DNA from: Trochalopteron elliotii
Taxonomy: Eukaryota > Chordata > Aves > Passeriformes > Leiothrichidae
Assembly (NCBI GenBank): GCA_024734555.1
Contig: JANPWX010019930.1
Location: 845,198 to 909,197 of the forward strand
Direction of reading: 5' to 3'
Length of the DNA: 64,000 bases
The first letter of the stretch is position 1. Every line of letters starts with the position of its first letter. Below, one piece after another: positions 23,701 to 42,560 of this stretch. The notes under the pieces are model-generated. The model made no database searches. It was not told the origin of the DNA and saw only the letters and a list, made by a program, of their open reading frames with translations. The position numbers and the translations under genes were made by a program.

Positions 23701-23878
23701 CCAGGTTTTTGACAGAGAGCAGCACCTTAAAGCACCTGCTGCTCCTTTCCTCTGCTTTCTTTTACAGACCTGACCTGTGCAGAGTTTGGGTGCATGCAGG
23801 AAGGTAAATTTTTTGCCAGTATTTGCTTCCTCTATACATTTGTACAATACAATTCATGAGCATTTGTCTACCTTGGTA
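20769..23878. other. Unique intronic DNA with small A-rich patches
   Basis: No exon or transposon is recognised. An A-rich AAAC/AAAG patch occupies about 22734-22803, and a short direct repeat of AATTTCCAAGGA lies near 22070-22095. A run of 15 A lies near 23480. Open frames are random in character. Confidence 0.45.
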
Positions 23879-24127
23879 ACAAAACAACCAACCAACCAAA
23901 AAAAAAACCCCAACAAACAAACAAGTAAACAAACAAACAAAAAATTGCCAAACCAAACAAGTAGCCAAACAAAAGCCCCGAAACAAAAAAGCAAACAAAA
24001 CCTAAAAACAAAACAAAACAAAAAAAACAAAAAAAAACCCAAAAAAACCCTAAAAAAACCCCAGAACCAAAACCAAAACAACCCGAAACAAAACAAAAAA
24101 CCCCCACAAAAATCAAAAAAACTCCAC
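23879..24127. repeat. A/C-only low-complexity tract
   Basis: About 250 bp composed almost wholly of A and C on the + strand (AAAC, CCAACC and AAAACCCC mixtures), with only scattered G and T. The irregular unit distinguishes it from a simple microsatellite. On the - strand it yields spurious Phe/Gly/Val/Cys/Leu-rich open frames. Confidence 0.9.
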
Positions 24128-27100
24128 TATGTTCAAATAATTCCATGTAACCTTAAGAGAGGAGTCTGGAAATATGTTGAAGAGCTGTAGAACAACAAGA
24201 AATAGTAGAATAAAACCAAGATGCTTTTGACTGTGTTGATATTGTAAAGTCTTACTGTAGGAGCAATGTTTCAGGTATCTTAGATGATATTTACTAGAAT
24301 CAGAGTTTCCTGCTGGGGCTGCATTCCCTGTGTTTTTCATATAGATTTCTGTATATTTGCCTCTTACCTTTCCCATAAGGATAAAACTGAAGGTGCTGTA
24401 ATTCAACTGCCAGGATAAATTTTTCTGTGTCATTTCAGAAAGTGTGAATTTTGATTTAGCAATAAAGGAGAGCAGAAATGTGGCTTGTTGTTAAACTCCT
24501 GTGTTTTTATAATCATAATATACTTATTTTTTCATAGTAAATTACAAAAAAAACCACAAAAACCCAAAAAACAAACTTGTTTTCATTTTTTTAATCATGT
24601 TTCAGAGAAGTTATGTGGCTACTCAGTGGAGAAGGATGGAGCAGCTTCTCTTTGAGGTCATCTGTATTTTTGAGTTCCTTAATGCTGTCGTGATAAAGAT
24701 TCCACGCTTTCTCCTGTTTCTTTTTGATATTCTGGTGGTGTTCCTCCCTGCCCAAGTCACCAAAGTCAGTAAACCCAAGTAAAACCCATCAAATTAGTAT
24801 AGACACATGGGACAGTTCCAAGATTAATACCTGAAGGGATTGCTTCTTGATCAGCAAGACCTACAGCTTTCAAATATTTGTCCTTCAAAATCAGAGGTTT
24901 TAAATACACTCCATTGATTTCAGCTGTGTTAGAGTTATTTTTAAGCCATTTCCCATTTCTTTTATTCACTTCATAGCTACTGAAGATTTTAGGAGTAAGA
25001 AAGTAAATCATACTGATTACAGGCTTCCATTAAACAGAAATAGTAATTTTCTGCACTAGAATTACAAGCATTTTTCATTTAAAGATAATTAGATGTATAT
25101 AGTGGATCAGCTTAAAATTTGCAATTAAAATGACTGAGTAATATAATAGAAGAATTTCTTGGAGCAAATGAATTTTCAGACTTCCATAACTATCTCTAGA
25201 AGGAAATGAATATATATAGTAAGTGTTTTCTTACAAAGTGTGAAACTGTTGCTCTTCATAAAAGGCAGAGAGCAAAGAAAAATTGAGAATTTATATTGGA
25301 TGTGCCATAAGAATTGGGATATCTCCTGAATACAGTGCCTGATCAAAAGTGTCATATCTCACCAATGGTCTTAATAGTTATCAAGGTTTCAAATTCAAAT
25401 ATTCAATAAGTAGTACAAACCTATTGAAAATTATTAATATCTGAGTGTATTTAATCTTAAAGGCAAACAGATAAATTCCCTCTCAGATTAATGAACAAAC
25501 ACCCAGTCATTCCAGTATTCCCTCTGTTGGTTTTCAGATGGAAGCTGAATTTTTGGCTGCACTTCAGGAGCAGCTTATTTGAGCTGACAGTCCTCGGTAT
25601 TCAGTAGTGATGTGGCTATCTGAAATGGGAATAATGTGTTTTTCTTTCACTAGTGTTGCCACAAGAGGATTTAAATCATCTGGCAGTATTTCAGTTGAGG
25701 GCTGTTCCGGCAGGAAAACCTAAGGACAGCAGAATCATCAGAATGATAGACTAGGACAGAGAAGTCAAAGGGATAAAAGGACTTAATGGTACAGACAATA
25801 ATGATATCATTTGAGGTATTTAAAGAGTAAGTCAAATGCTTTCTAAGTAAATGCAGTCCTCAATATGTAAGCTGGTTTGGGGGTTATTTTTCACCTTAAC
25901 AAGTTAAAAATAGCAACTATGTATTACAAACATATATTTGATGGTGGAACTGAATCTGTTAAGAATAAAACCTGACACCAGCAAATGAGTCTATAAATAA
26001 ATTTGATAGGTCTGTTCATAAGACCTTCTGCAGCACTTTCCTGTATAGCAGTGGGCACCTTCTCCCTGTTGTTAACAGCAGAAGGTGGGGCTCAAGGTTG
26101 TGCAGCTTTTAGAGATTTTAGGAAGACTCAGGACATTTCAGTTGAGAAGTGTGACTGCTTATAAAAAGCAGGAGACTAATGAAATACTGGTTATCTTGCT
26201 GGGACATTCCACATTCAAACCCAAGCACTCAGATCTGGGTAATCAATGAAAATGTCCTTTTCCTGGATGAGAACCTTATCCAGGGACTCCAGGTGTCTGC
26301 ATTTGAGAATACTTCTTGTTTTGTGCTTCCAAAGCATTTGTCATTATGAAGACCTACTTCACGACTACTAAACCATTTGGACAGCTCATTATACTCAGAG
26401 CAATAGATGTGTACAAACCATGCTCTGGCTCCCTGGGGTCTTTTTAGGGACTGTCAGTACATGCACTTTGCAGGTTTTTTGTGGACTGGTAAGTTGGGGT
26501 CTCATTTTCAAAGCCATAAAACTCTTGGGTCTCTTTATGTGAGATGCATCCCTTGCTTCTGGTAATTCTGCTGCATCATGCAATCCCCAGCTACTTCTCA
26601 GCTGTCAGACTTACCTCAGAAACTCTGGGCAGCACAGACCTGCTCTAAATAGTTCTGTGTCTGCTTTACTAAAATTGCCTGATGATAACAGGAAAATAAC
26701 CTGAAAGTATAAATAGCATTTTCTGTCTTGCAACTAAACATAATTACTAGCCTTAACTAGTAACACCTGGAGAAATATTTGATTATATTGAGCATGCTCT
26801 TTGATTTATGTGCAACATGCTTATTAATTAACCAGTGGCATGGAAACCTGCTGTAGGGTGGTCATGTCTGCAAATGGTCTGTGTGGAGCAGGCCCTTTCT
26901 CAAAATGAAGAGCTGATGTGTCATAGGAGGCTTTGAGGCAGTCAGATTTCAAACAAACAGGGGATGTGTGCCAATACAAACACACAAGAATGGAGAAAAA
27001 TGTGCACTACAAAAGTTGAGAAGGAAAACCCAATTTTGCCCCAACCCAGCGCTTTCAGTGAGCCCAGCACAAAGAGGGTGGAGATGTTTATCCCCTCTGT

Positions 27101-30100
27101 GTTACTTGGTCCAGCAGTGGGTTGATGGTGCTCAGCACTGCAGTGCCAGAGGCAAACTGCACATCCCTGGTGAGGGATGTAGAGAGAAAAAACCTCACAC
27201 AGGGTTCTGTCATCTGCAAAAGACATCCCAGTTTTACTCTTAGCTTGGGGCTGTGCCAGAAGGCACAGACTATTGTCAAGATTTTGTAGTTTCTACTTTC
27301 TTGTCCCTTTCCTCCCTTTTTTCCCCTCTTCTTCTTCCCATCACACAAAAACACACATCCTTATTTAGTAATGAAATGTGAAGGGTGTTTACTGGGACAG
27401 AAAGAGCTGGAATAGGATCCTGAGAGGAAATTTGAAAGCTGCCCCTTGCCAAGTACTTATAAGCCATGAATCAGCAGACAGGAGGGACTGTCATGAAAAA
27501 GATCACCAGGCTGTTTTTTCTGTGTAAAATCAGAGATGCTTGTCATGTTATCAGACAGCTGAATGTCTGCTGTTAATTCCTAGATTGTCTTGCTAGGTAT
27601 TGGGTACTTAGAAACCGTAACACAGTATAAAATATATAAATGTAACCATCTATTTCTGTGTGAAATTATCTTTTTTCTTGTCTGTTTTAATTGCTCAGTT
27701 AGTAGCGAGTAATTTTTTTCATGTTTAGAACAAAAAATGAAACTTCACACTTATTGCAGATTGGTTTCTTTGTTTAGAAAAAATAAAAATCACTTAATCT
27801 GATAAATTCTGTTTTGGATTATTTGTTTCTTTGTAGCAAAGCATTGATTTGTGTCCTTCTGAATTCATTGTCTTGTTCTTGTCCTTTCCATTAACTGATA
27901 GGCTTGGTCACCTGGGGGTTGAGATGTCAAAAAAATGTAGTAGCCTGGTTGTGCTTCTCACACAGTTCTTTAGCCTCATGTGGGAGAATTTGAAGTGAAT
28001 AAAGTAAATTCTCGGTAAAATTTTCCACTTTCAACCATGTGGAGTTTCTTGGGATTTTTTTTTTTTAATGATGGAAATCACCAAGTGGGTTTTAGTTACT
28101 CCTGTTAGTCATGTCTGAAGGAGAAACATTATTTTAGAAATGCTAGGTAACCCAAAGTGCAAGTTAAAGTTATTTTTCAAAGTACAAACCCTCTATGCAT
28201 TATTGCATAGATTATGTACATTATTCCAGGTAGTGGAAAAAGCTTGGCAGGGCAGTTTTATCTGTTTTAGGGATTTTTATGTGCATATGGAGGGAAGTCA
28301 TGGAAATGTCTGTGTTTGGCTGCTGTATCCAGTAACAGCCTTCTGACAAATTCCTTTTAAAGGTCCTTTCTGTGCATTCTGCCATTCTGTTTGGACAGAG
28401 TGGAATCACTCTGAGAGCTATAATTTCAGCAGAAGTACAAAATGCCTTGATTCAAGTTTGCTTTGCCATCAGTCCTTAAATTGACAGGTTCGTAAAAGCC
28501 ACACTTACAAGTTTAACACATGCCCCTTTTCTCTACTCCTTTGCAGCTGGAGAGGTAACAGTCAGATCTGCTGTCCTTACCCAGATGGATTGCTTATGAG
28601 CCAAAAAAAAGTGAATGTGTGCCCTTGATCAAAATCAACTGGCTCAGAGAAGAGTGAGAAAGTGTAATAGCCACGTGTATTTAATTAAGTTGAATATGAC
28701 ATAGATAAGTTGCACACACCTTGAACAGAGTAACTCCAGAGTTGTCTGTGATGTCAAATAGGGACTGTAGGACCTGCACTGGATATATTTCTCATTACAT
28801 GGCTATTTTTTTTTCCTTACTGTTATTATTTGGTGGTTTGCTGGTTTGGGGTGGGTTTTTATTCAAAGTCAACATCATTAAGACTGCTTGCCAGCAGAAG
28901 TTTTGAAGGCTTTTGCTCATATAACTCCTGGTGTCAGGCTGTATTATCTAAACCGCTGTAACATAATTTTGGATGCATAGCAAATGCAAGTTCAGAGGAT
29001 TTTCTTCCAAATCAGACCTTCCCAGCTCTGAATCAAATGATTCCCTTATAGGCCTGCCCTTTTTGCCAGTCTGTTTCACATAAACATGAGAGAAATATGT
29101 TTCTGTCTTCACCTGACTTGTTTAAAGTGTGTACTGAGCAATAATCTAGTAGCTCCTGAGTTGGGTATTAGTAATCATTGAAAGAATACGCAAAAACTAC
29201 TTCCAAATTTCAGACTGTTAAGTATGAATAATTTACATGCGGGAGTGCTCATGTCAGTACTGATGCTATAAACATGGAGGGAAAAGCATCAGGAGAGAAC
29301 AGTGGTTGAAATTCATCAGAATGTGTTGTTGGTTTATCTATTTATTCCAGATTCCATTTTTGTAGCAAACTGTCTGGCCCTCTGTGCGTGCCTGAATTCA
29401 CTTTTAATCAGTAATCATGACTGTATATAATCCAGGAACTCACTGATATCTTCCAGAATCAGATTTTTGGCATCTCTGTCAGAATGACTCATCTAATACA
29501 TTCTTAGCATGCCACCTGCCTTTTCCATGGGGTGAGACTATTATGGATCCTATGATCAATTTGATCTTTGACTCCATAGTGCAGAGAGACATATAAATAC
29601 ATCCATGCTAAGACCTGGCTCATTGTTCTTCTAAATGCTGTCCTGCCTGAGCTGTTCTTCTAAATGCTCTCCCACCTGAGTATTACTGAGCTCCCTGAGT
29701 CCATCCAGTTACTCCTCTTCTGTATCCATGTATTGACAGCATTCCGCAGCTTTGTTTCAGCAACAAGGTTGATAATGGAAATGCTAAAACACCTATTTAG
29801 TGATGTGGATCAGCAGCAAGTGGCTCTTTGCTGGAGCCATTCTTTCCAACATGCTCGTTATCCATGTGAAGTCTGGATTCACTTTGCATTTCCTGTGCTA
29901 ATGATGCTGACAGGAGGCCTTGCTAACACAGAGCTGGTGAATACAAGTCCTCCAGCATCTTGCACAGAGAGCAGCAGCTGCAATTAAATCATATGGAGAA
30001 CAAGGATGGAGCTGACCTGTTATGGTAATGATGTATTTTGGGGTCTGCTGTAAAAAATGATGGTTTCAGACACACATTAGACTCATTATAATTTCACTGC

Positions 30101-32369
30101 AGAGTGTCTGAGACCAGAAAAGTGACACTTCTAATTAGTCTGGGAGGCACAGGCGGGATGTCTGTTGTCATGGATGTCGGCATGCCTGTGATAGCTGGGA
30201 TGTGAGGGGCAAAGCTGAGGGTTGTGATGACTCTAGGAGAGAAAACATCCGTGACATATGGCTGTCCCTCCAGGTGTCCACTGCAATTACAGACACAGCC
30301 TGAGAGCTGGTAGGAAGAAAAACCAACCTAAAAAAGCAGTGCAGATGTGTTTGTAAATTCTGTTGTCATCTGCATTTCAGTGGGGAATGGTGTCAACATG
30401 AAGCGTGTTACCACAGTGAAAGATTTCCTTGGAGGTGTTTTCGAAGGGGTGCTCAGACATTGATACAGTAAGATGTCTCTGTGGTCTTCAGCTTGGTTTT
30501 GCTTTTAGCTCTGTCTATTAATTTGTTTTTTAGTGAAGGAAAGCCACGGGTAGGGAGGAGGAAGTAGAACAACAGTGTTCTTTCTCCATGTGAAAGAGTA
30601 AAGAAATACGGGTGGAAGGTGGTTGTGAGCACAGCAAAAGATTTCAGCTTAAAAAAGTGCGCAGGTGAAGTGACAGACACTGACCCACCCTCAGTTAGAT
30701 CATTTTGAGCCTCATTTGGGGGCAGTGATAAATTGTGAGATTTAATTGTGTTTTATCAACAGCTCTGTCCTCTTAAAAGACACTTACATAGCTTAGGAAT
30801 TATCTCAACCAGATTCTGCATAGCATTCTCCATCACTTATTAGGAATATTTCTCTCACGTGATTAATTTTCTTTTTCTTCCATGCTTATTCCTTCATGGC
30901 ATTATTGCAAAACATCTAAAATTTAATCTGAGGCTGGTTTTTTTTTTCTTCTTTTTGATAACGTTTCTTCTACTCCTTGTCTTCCTGATCCAGCCATGGA
31001 TTATGTCAACAAGCAAACATTAAACAATTCAGTTGCCCGTGGAGTATGGCTGACAAAACAGCCACAGTGTTAAAGAGCTCTGTAGGATGAGTTCCCACTT
31101 TCAACCTAATCCTGAGCATACTTCTTGTGTTATAAAAGGTCTTGCTGAGTTCAGTGGCATTTTAGGAAGGCTTTCAGATGTCACAAAACATTTACTGCTT
31201 TCAGTGCTTGCTGTAATGTATTGGGGAAAAATAATCTCTTGCACCTTTTATTTCTTCATGGCTACAAAACATCCACAATAAACCAATAGTGGTGGTAGTG
31301 TTTCATAACATATGCAGAAATAGTATTTAAACTAGGATCTAACAGCTTTAAATTAGAACACTGTTTTTAACAGCTGAGGGAAGATTAACAAAAACCAGAA
31401 AAATAACCATAAAATAATCAGTATAGCACATTCTTTCTAAAAATCCCACATTTGTATTAGCATTTGTGTAGATTCTTGAACTTCACCAAATTGGTGGGTT
31501 TTTTTTTTTTTTATTAAACTATAGAGGACTGCTATTTGGCAGCTTCTGGAGCACAGTCATGGGGTTTATACTTGTGGAACTAAAATGTGATGTTCTGTGT
31601 GGTTTAATACACTTAAACTGCATAAACAGTGTGGAGAATAGACTGGCCAGACTTTTTTTGGAATGTACCATATATTTAAAGAATGCATAGTAACAGACAT
31701 AAAGATGTAACAGAGATCACAGCATTTCTTACTAATACCTTATGTTTAATATAGGAAAAACGGGGGGTTTGGGCCCAAGGAGCTTATGGGTGCAAAATAT
31801 ATTTTTGTATGTGGTTTTACTTATGTGTATTTGGTTTGTGTGTGAATTTTGATATTTCCAAGGGCAGGGTTTTTGAAAGGTAAAAATATTTCCAAGGTAC
31901 TCTGGGTTCTTTATTGCAATACTACAGACTCTGCCTCCCTACATCCCTTTTCTGAACTGCAGAAAGAAATAATTTACCTTAGAAAGGGTAGGACAACAGT
32001 GAAGCTATGTCTGTAGCTCTCACTTTTGATGTAAATTTTCAGGGTTTTTTTTGTCCTTCAGCTGTTTGAGCATGTAGTAAGGACAGATTCAGGAAGTCAA
32101 GCACATGAAAACAGACTTCTGTCTTCTGCACTCATATTTGCTGGACTATGCTTGAGCATACCTTTTTTTTTTTTTTAATGCCTTTTTTTTTTTTTTTGGA
32201 TAACAGGCTTCTTTGTTTGGTTCCTGGCTTTCTAGTGTGGGGTTTTGTTGTTTTTTTTTTTTGTTTGTTTGTTTGTTTGTTTTTCCCATAACAACTGTGT
32301 TGCATAGCCCCACTCACATAACAAACATTGAGCTGCTAAACGTGATAGACGTGAGGTTGCTGACCATAA
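24128..32369. other. Long intronic stretch with few repeats
   Basis: Eight kilobases contain no transposon I can recognise. Features are a small AAAC patch at 24544-24577, a diverged 29-bp tandem duplication at 29624-29681, T-runs at 32163-32176 and 32183-32197, and a G/T tract at 32226-32285. No exon with paired splice sites was recognised. Low repeat load could mean retained regulatory sequence. Confidence 0.45.
29624..29681. repeat. 29-bp diverged tandem duplication
   Basis: A 29-bp unit beginning TGTTCTTCTAAATGCT occurs at 29624-29652 and again at 29653-29681, with about four or five differences, all in the second half. It is too short for a known element and is most likely a local slippage duplication of some age. 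Confidence 0.85.
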
Positions 32370-32690
32370 AGGATCCCAGAATGGTTTGGGCTGGAAGAGA
32401 CCTCAAAACCTGTCCAATCCCATCCCTGCCATGGCAGGGCCACCTTCCACTGTCCCAGGCTGCTCCCAGCCCCAATGTCCAACCTGGCCTTGGACACTGC
32501 CAGGGATCCAGGGGCAGCCACAGCTTCTCTGGGCACCCTTTGCCAGGGCCTCCCCACCCTCCCAGGGAACAATTCCTTCTCCACATCCCATTCAGCCCTG
32601 CCCTCTTTCAGTTTGAAGCATTTCCTCTTGTCCTGTTACTCCATCCTTGTCCAGAGTCCCTCTCCAGCTCTTTTGGGGCTTGTATCTGTG
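32370..32690 (-). mobile_element. CR1 LINE 3' fragment, antisense
   Basis: The plus strand starts ATCCCAGAATGGTTTGGGCTGGAAG and continues with the CATGGCAGGGCCACCTTCC, TCCAACCTGGCCTTGGACA and CTTTCAGTTTGAAGCATTTCC blocks of an inverted CR1 3' end. It is well preserved compared with the 7691-9690 copy, suggesting a younger insertion. Confidence 0.93.
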
Positions 32691-38133
<5,443 letters not shown>

Positions 38134-41100
38134 TATTGCTGCCTACCCCATCTTTTATAGGGTGTTTCCTTGTGTTTCCCTGAGATATCTCAGTCAAGTA
38201 CTCCTCACCTGACATGAGAATTGTCTGTCTTGATTATCGGGACTCTCTCAGGTTGTGGTACCTTTTTTTTTTGGAGATGTTGAAACACCTTGGTTGTCCA
38301 CCAGCTTCCATATTCACTGTGTTCCAGCACACAGACACAACAGCTGTAGAAGGGCAGTATGAAAACTCATGGCTTTTCAGGCTTTTCAAAATAGCAAGCA
38401 ATGACAAAACCCCACAAAATCCTGCTGCGAATGGCAGAGCTCTGTTCAAGTCCTATGTGTAGAAGGCAGTTCATGTTGATTCATCCAAATGAATGAGTGA
38501 GAGAGAAATTTTTGATTTACCTTTCCACTTGCCCAGCTGGCAGAATTGGTGGGTGTTTTGGCTTCATAGAGGCTGTGATCCCCACAGTCATCTGATACCA
38601 GAGAACAGGTAATACACATTTGGATTATTTGATGGTAAGTTAGCAGGAAGTGTAAAAGGGTATTAAAATCTTATACTCTTTTATGTGACAAAGCTTTAGA
38701 GCAGGATTTTGGAAATCCCTGTCAGAATGTTTCTCCCGTATCAAGCAGTTCTAGTATCTAAATCCAGAAATAAGAATTTATATCCTGCAGTATGCTTGCT
38801 TTCATACAGATACACACACTAATTTGTTCTACTCAGGTAGTTCCAGAAAGTAATAAATTCCTGCTTTTCAAGAGACAGAAAATAACCCATGTTTTCCATC
38901 CAGTGGTGAGAAGGGAATATATTGGAAGAACCAAGCCAAGCTGGTTAAAGGGTGCTGAGAGATTGGAATCTGGGGGTTCAGATTCTTTACAGACAAGGAC
39001 TTCTCATGTGCTTTTATTGTGAGCATCAGCAAGCAAAGCTGCTAGAAACACTAGTGGAAGCACAAATTCAGTAAAATTACTTTGAAATTTCTATCTCCAG
39101 CCTAATCTGGTAAATTCTACTGTATATTTTGCATTTACTTTATGTTACTAAATTTCAAATGTTACAATACAATCAACAAAACAAAGGAGTAACCAAAACC
39201 TATTTTTCTGTATTCCCATAACCATCTACTTGTGCTCCACCTGCTAAAAAACCCCCATTCTCTCAGAGAGTCACAACACACAAATATTTATCTTAGCATC
39301 AAGATGAGCATGAGAGGAAGAGCACAGAGAATAGGGAAAGGCTGTTGTGTGTCTCGTCATGCTGAGGAGTTCCCTGCACATGAACCTGTATAGCAATATG
39401 TCTTACAGATTAATCTAAAAAATTTCCCATGCATGGAGTTATCTGTTACAATTAAACTCATGATGGATGTGCAAGTGTGGACAAACTGCAAGATGCAGAA
39501 GTGGGTATGATAAGTTATCTTTTAGAAGTGAATGCAGTTAAAATTTCAGGGAGGTGATGCACTGTGAAAAAGGAAAATGATATTTAGATAAAGTAATCAT
39601 GGGAGAGTCTGGCTGGTTCATGAGTAAGTGCCAATCAGTCCCCTGTTCTGCTCTCAGGTGGCAATTCAGAGCGTTGCCATGGCTGTCTGCCACTCAGGTG
39701 TAGCATGTACTCCTCTGTCTTACTAATTTCCAAGGGATGCAGGGAGGTTCTGAAATGATAATTGAAATATGTGTGACAATCCAAGAAGGATCTCTTCTGA
39801 GGACGTGCCACTTTTAGAGTGAAACCAGGATTAATTTACTCTCTTTTGACTGGTGCAAGATTCAGGATTGAAAGGATTTCTTGTGTACTCAGGTACTACC
39901 ACCACTACCACACAAAAAAACCAATTTGCTGCACTCAAAAAAGAAAAGGTGTGCACAACATAGGAAAAAAAAGTCATTTGCTTAAAAATATAAGAAAGAA
40001 ATAAAAACAGTAAATATCTGGAAACTCGAGGTGTAGTGTCCAATATAGATTTTGTGGTAACCTCTAAGGCAGAGGACAAGTCTTCCTTTATGAATGTACT
40101 CCTTTCTAAAAAAAAACCCAGCAGGGAAGAGCAGAGCAAGTAATCTGAGGGAAAAAAGCTATGAAAGCATTTTTCTTTCCTCCAAGGATTTTGCCAGTGT
40201 CTGTCTCTCTGTAAAGATTCAGTCATGGGGATGGAGAGATCTTACTCTGCACTCAATATTCTTTTCTTTAGCCTGCCCTGCTTGGATTTTTTTTCGTTTC
40301 CTCACCACTTTGTCTCTGGTGACAGGAATTGCCCAGACAGAAACATGACAATGACCATAGTGGCTTGTTGCTGTTTATTTGAAATCAGGTTACCTTGCAA
40401 ACACCCTGTCTATTCTGCATTTTATGTTCTTTCTCCCCGTACCTTTTCTTGTCTAAGCAACACTTCTGCTAGTCCCACCCAGCAATCCATGAGGAGGGAG
40501 AGCAGGAAGGGAGGAACCAGTCTGTTTGGGAATATCAACAGGAATGGGTTTGAACACTTATTTACTCTCCTAAATGGGAGGTCTGCGTGGTTTAGTGCCT
40601 AATCTACTGTGTGAACAACTGTGTAGCAATTTCAGAGTTTGTTAGGGAATGTGGCAGAACAAGTGAGAATGGGGACAGGCAGTCTTGCAAGGCACTACTG
40701 ACTACTGTTTCCATTTCACATCTTGAGACTTTAAAAAAACAAGGTTCCAGAGAGCTGAGCATTGATCAGAAAATTTCTTATTTAAGACTTCTTTCTTTTT
40801 TTGCTGCCCTTAATGAATTTTTTCATCACACAGAACCAAGGATACGAATTAAATGCAGAAAAATTTTCTAACAATATCAACATTCAATTCACACATTTTT
40901 TAAAAGCAGGTGTTTCAGTGTAAGTTTGCCCTCTTGAATAGCCAGCAGTGATTAAACTCTCACAGTAAGTTTTTAGGAGGAAATATTCATATGACAAGTA
41001 GTGAGTTATCCATGGTGGGTGCAAGTACATAGATTTGACTACCAAAAGACACAGTCTAAATTTCTGAAAGAGGTGTCTTAATACTAAAATCAAGGCTTAA

Positions 41101-41995
41101 TTGTCCTGGAAAACACATTTTGGCAGACAGTAAAGTTATTGCCAGTGTTGGAAAGTGATATGATAACAATATGTAAGACTCCGGAAGCTGTTTAGACAAG
41201 GTTAAGTGATTAACAGCAAGACTGTTTTTATGGTTTGAACATTTCCATTTTCTCAAACACTATCTTACTTTCATCTACTAACAAATGAGAAAATTATAAT
41301 TAATAGTCCTATGCACCACAATAAATATTTGTTACCAGGAGTAGCTAAAAACCACAAAGATCAGCTCCAGAGCCCAGAATTGTCTAATCTTTGGCTTGCA
41401 GTATCTGTATTTTAATTTACATCCCAAAGACATAAGATTTATATCCCACAATCCTATTCAGCATTGTGTAGCCCCTTTTTTTTCCTCAGTCTCGTGGAAG
41501 TGTCTTACTGGTTTGCTGTGAGCATCTGTTGGTACACAGTGATACTCTTTAAGCTGTTTGCTAGACAGCTCTTAAAATGGAAACTGGATCTCCCAGAAGG
41601 CACAATCAGCACAGATAGCAAAATACAGTCTACTAAAGTATGTAATCAAATTTTTATCTTAAATAGACTGCAGCTTCTTGGAAAACTGGTATTATTCTCC
41701 TTCAGATTTTGATTACCATAGAAATGAATCCACATGGCTAATATTTTTATAACTTTATATATTAAAAAAAAAATTAAGGGAACTTAAATATCCTGCCTGT
41801 TTGGATTATGTATCTTGAAGTTAAGTTGCTTGGCAGAAGTTTTAAAGTTTCAAAGAGAAGTGAGTAACAGTTTGGTTGTGTGTGGATATTAACGAAAAAA
41901 AAAAAGAAAAAAAAGAATAAAAAGCCTTTTACTGATCTTCCAGCTGAGAAAGATTTTTAGAATGGAATTAACCCAGGGACCACAGGGAAAGAGAG
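38134..41995. other. Unique AT-rich intronic DNA
   Basis: I see no exon, RNA gene or transposon. Small A-rich runs occur near 39960 and at 41890-41920, the latter directly upstream of the sense CR1. Confidence 0.45.
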
Positions 41996-42560
41996 TGAGC
42001 AGCAGGTCAGGGAGGGGATCCTGCCCCTCTGCCCTGCCCAGCTGAGGCCCCTCTGCAGTGCTGCTGGCTCCAGTCCTGGGCAGGAGTCCTCCTCAGGACA
42101 GGAGAGACCAGGAGCTGCTGGAGAGGGTCCAGGGGAGGCCACAGAGAGGATTTGGGCTCTGGAGCATCTCTGTGCTGGGCAGGGACTGCAGGAGCTGGGC
42201 CTGGTCAGGCTGGAGAAGGGAAGGCTGAGGGGGGATCCCATCAATCCATACAAACATCTCCAAGGGGTGCCAGGATGGGGCCAGGCTCTGTTCAGTGGGG
42301 CCAGTGCCAGGGTGAGGAGCAATGGCCATCAAATAAAGCACAGCAAGTTCCAGCCCAGCAGGAGGAAGAACTTCTGTCCATGGAGGGGCAGAGCCCTGGA
42401 AGAGCTGCCCAGGGAGGGCCTGGAGTGTCCCTGTCTGGAGACATCCCAACCCAGCTGGACACGTTCCTGTGTCACTGCTCCAGGGGACCCTGCCTGGGCA
42501 GGGCAATTGGACCAGATCATCTCCAGAAGTTCTTTCCAGCACCAACTATTCTGTGGTTCT
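41996..42560 (+). mobile_element. CR1 LINE 3' portion, sense
   Basis: It starts with AGCAGGTCAGGGAGGGGATCC and runs through the CR1 C-terminal reverse-transcriptase region: a CTGGAGAGGGTCC block, a CTGGTCAGGCTGGAGAAGG block, a GGAGGAAGAACTTCTGTCC block, and CTGCCCAGGGAGGGCCTGGAGTG. It ends with CTATTCTGTGGTTCTG. Length is about 565 bp, 5'-truncated. Open frames of 160-240 codons crossing it are frame-shifted remnants, not host genes. Confidence 0.93.
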
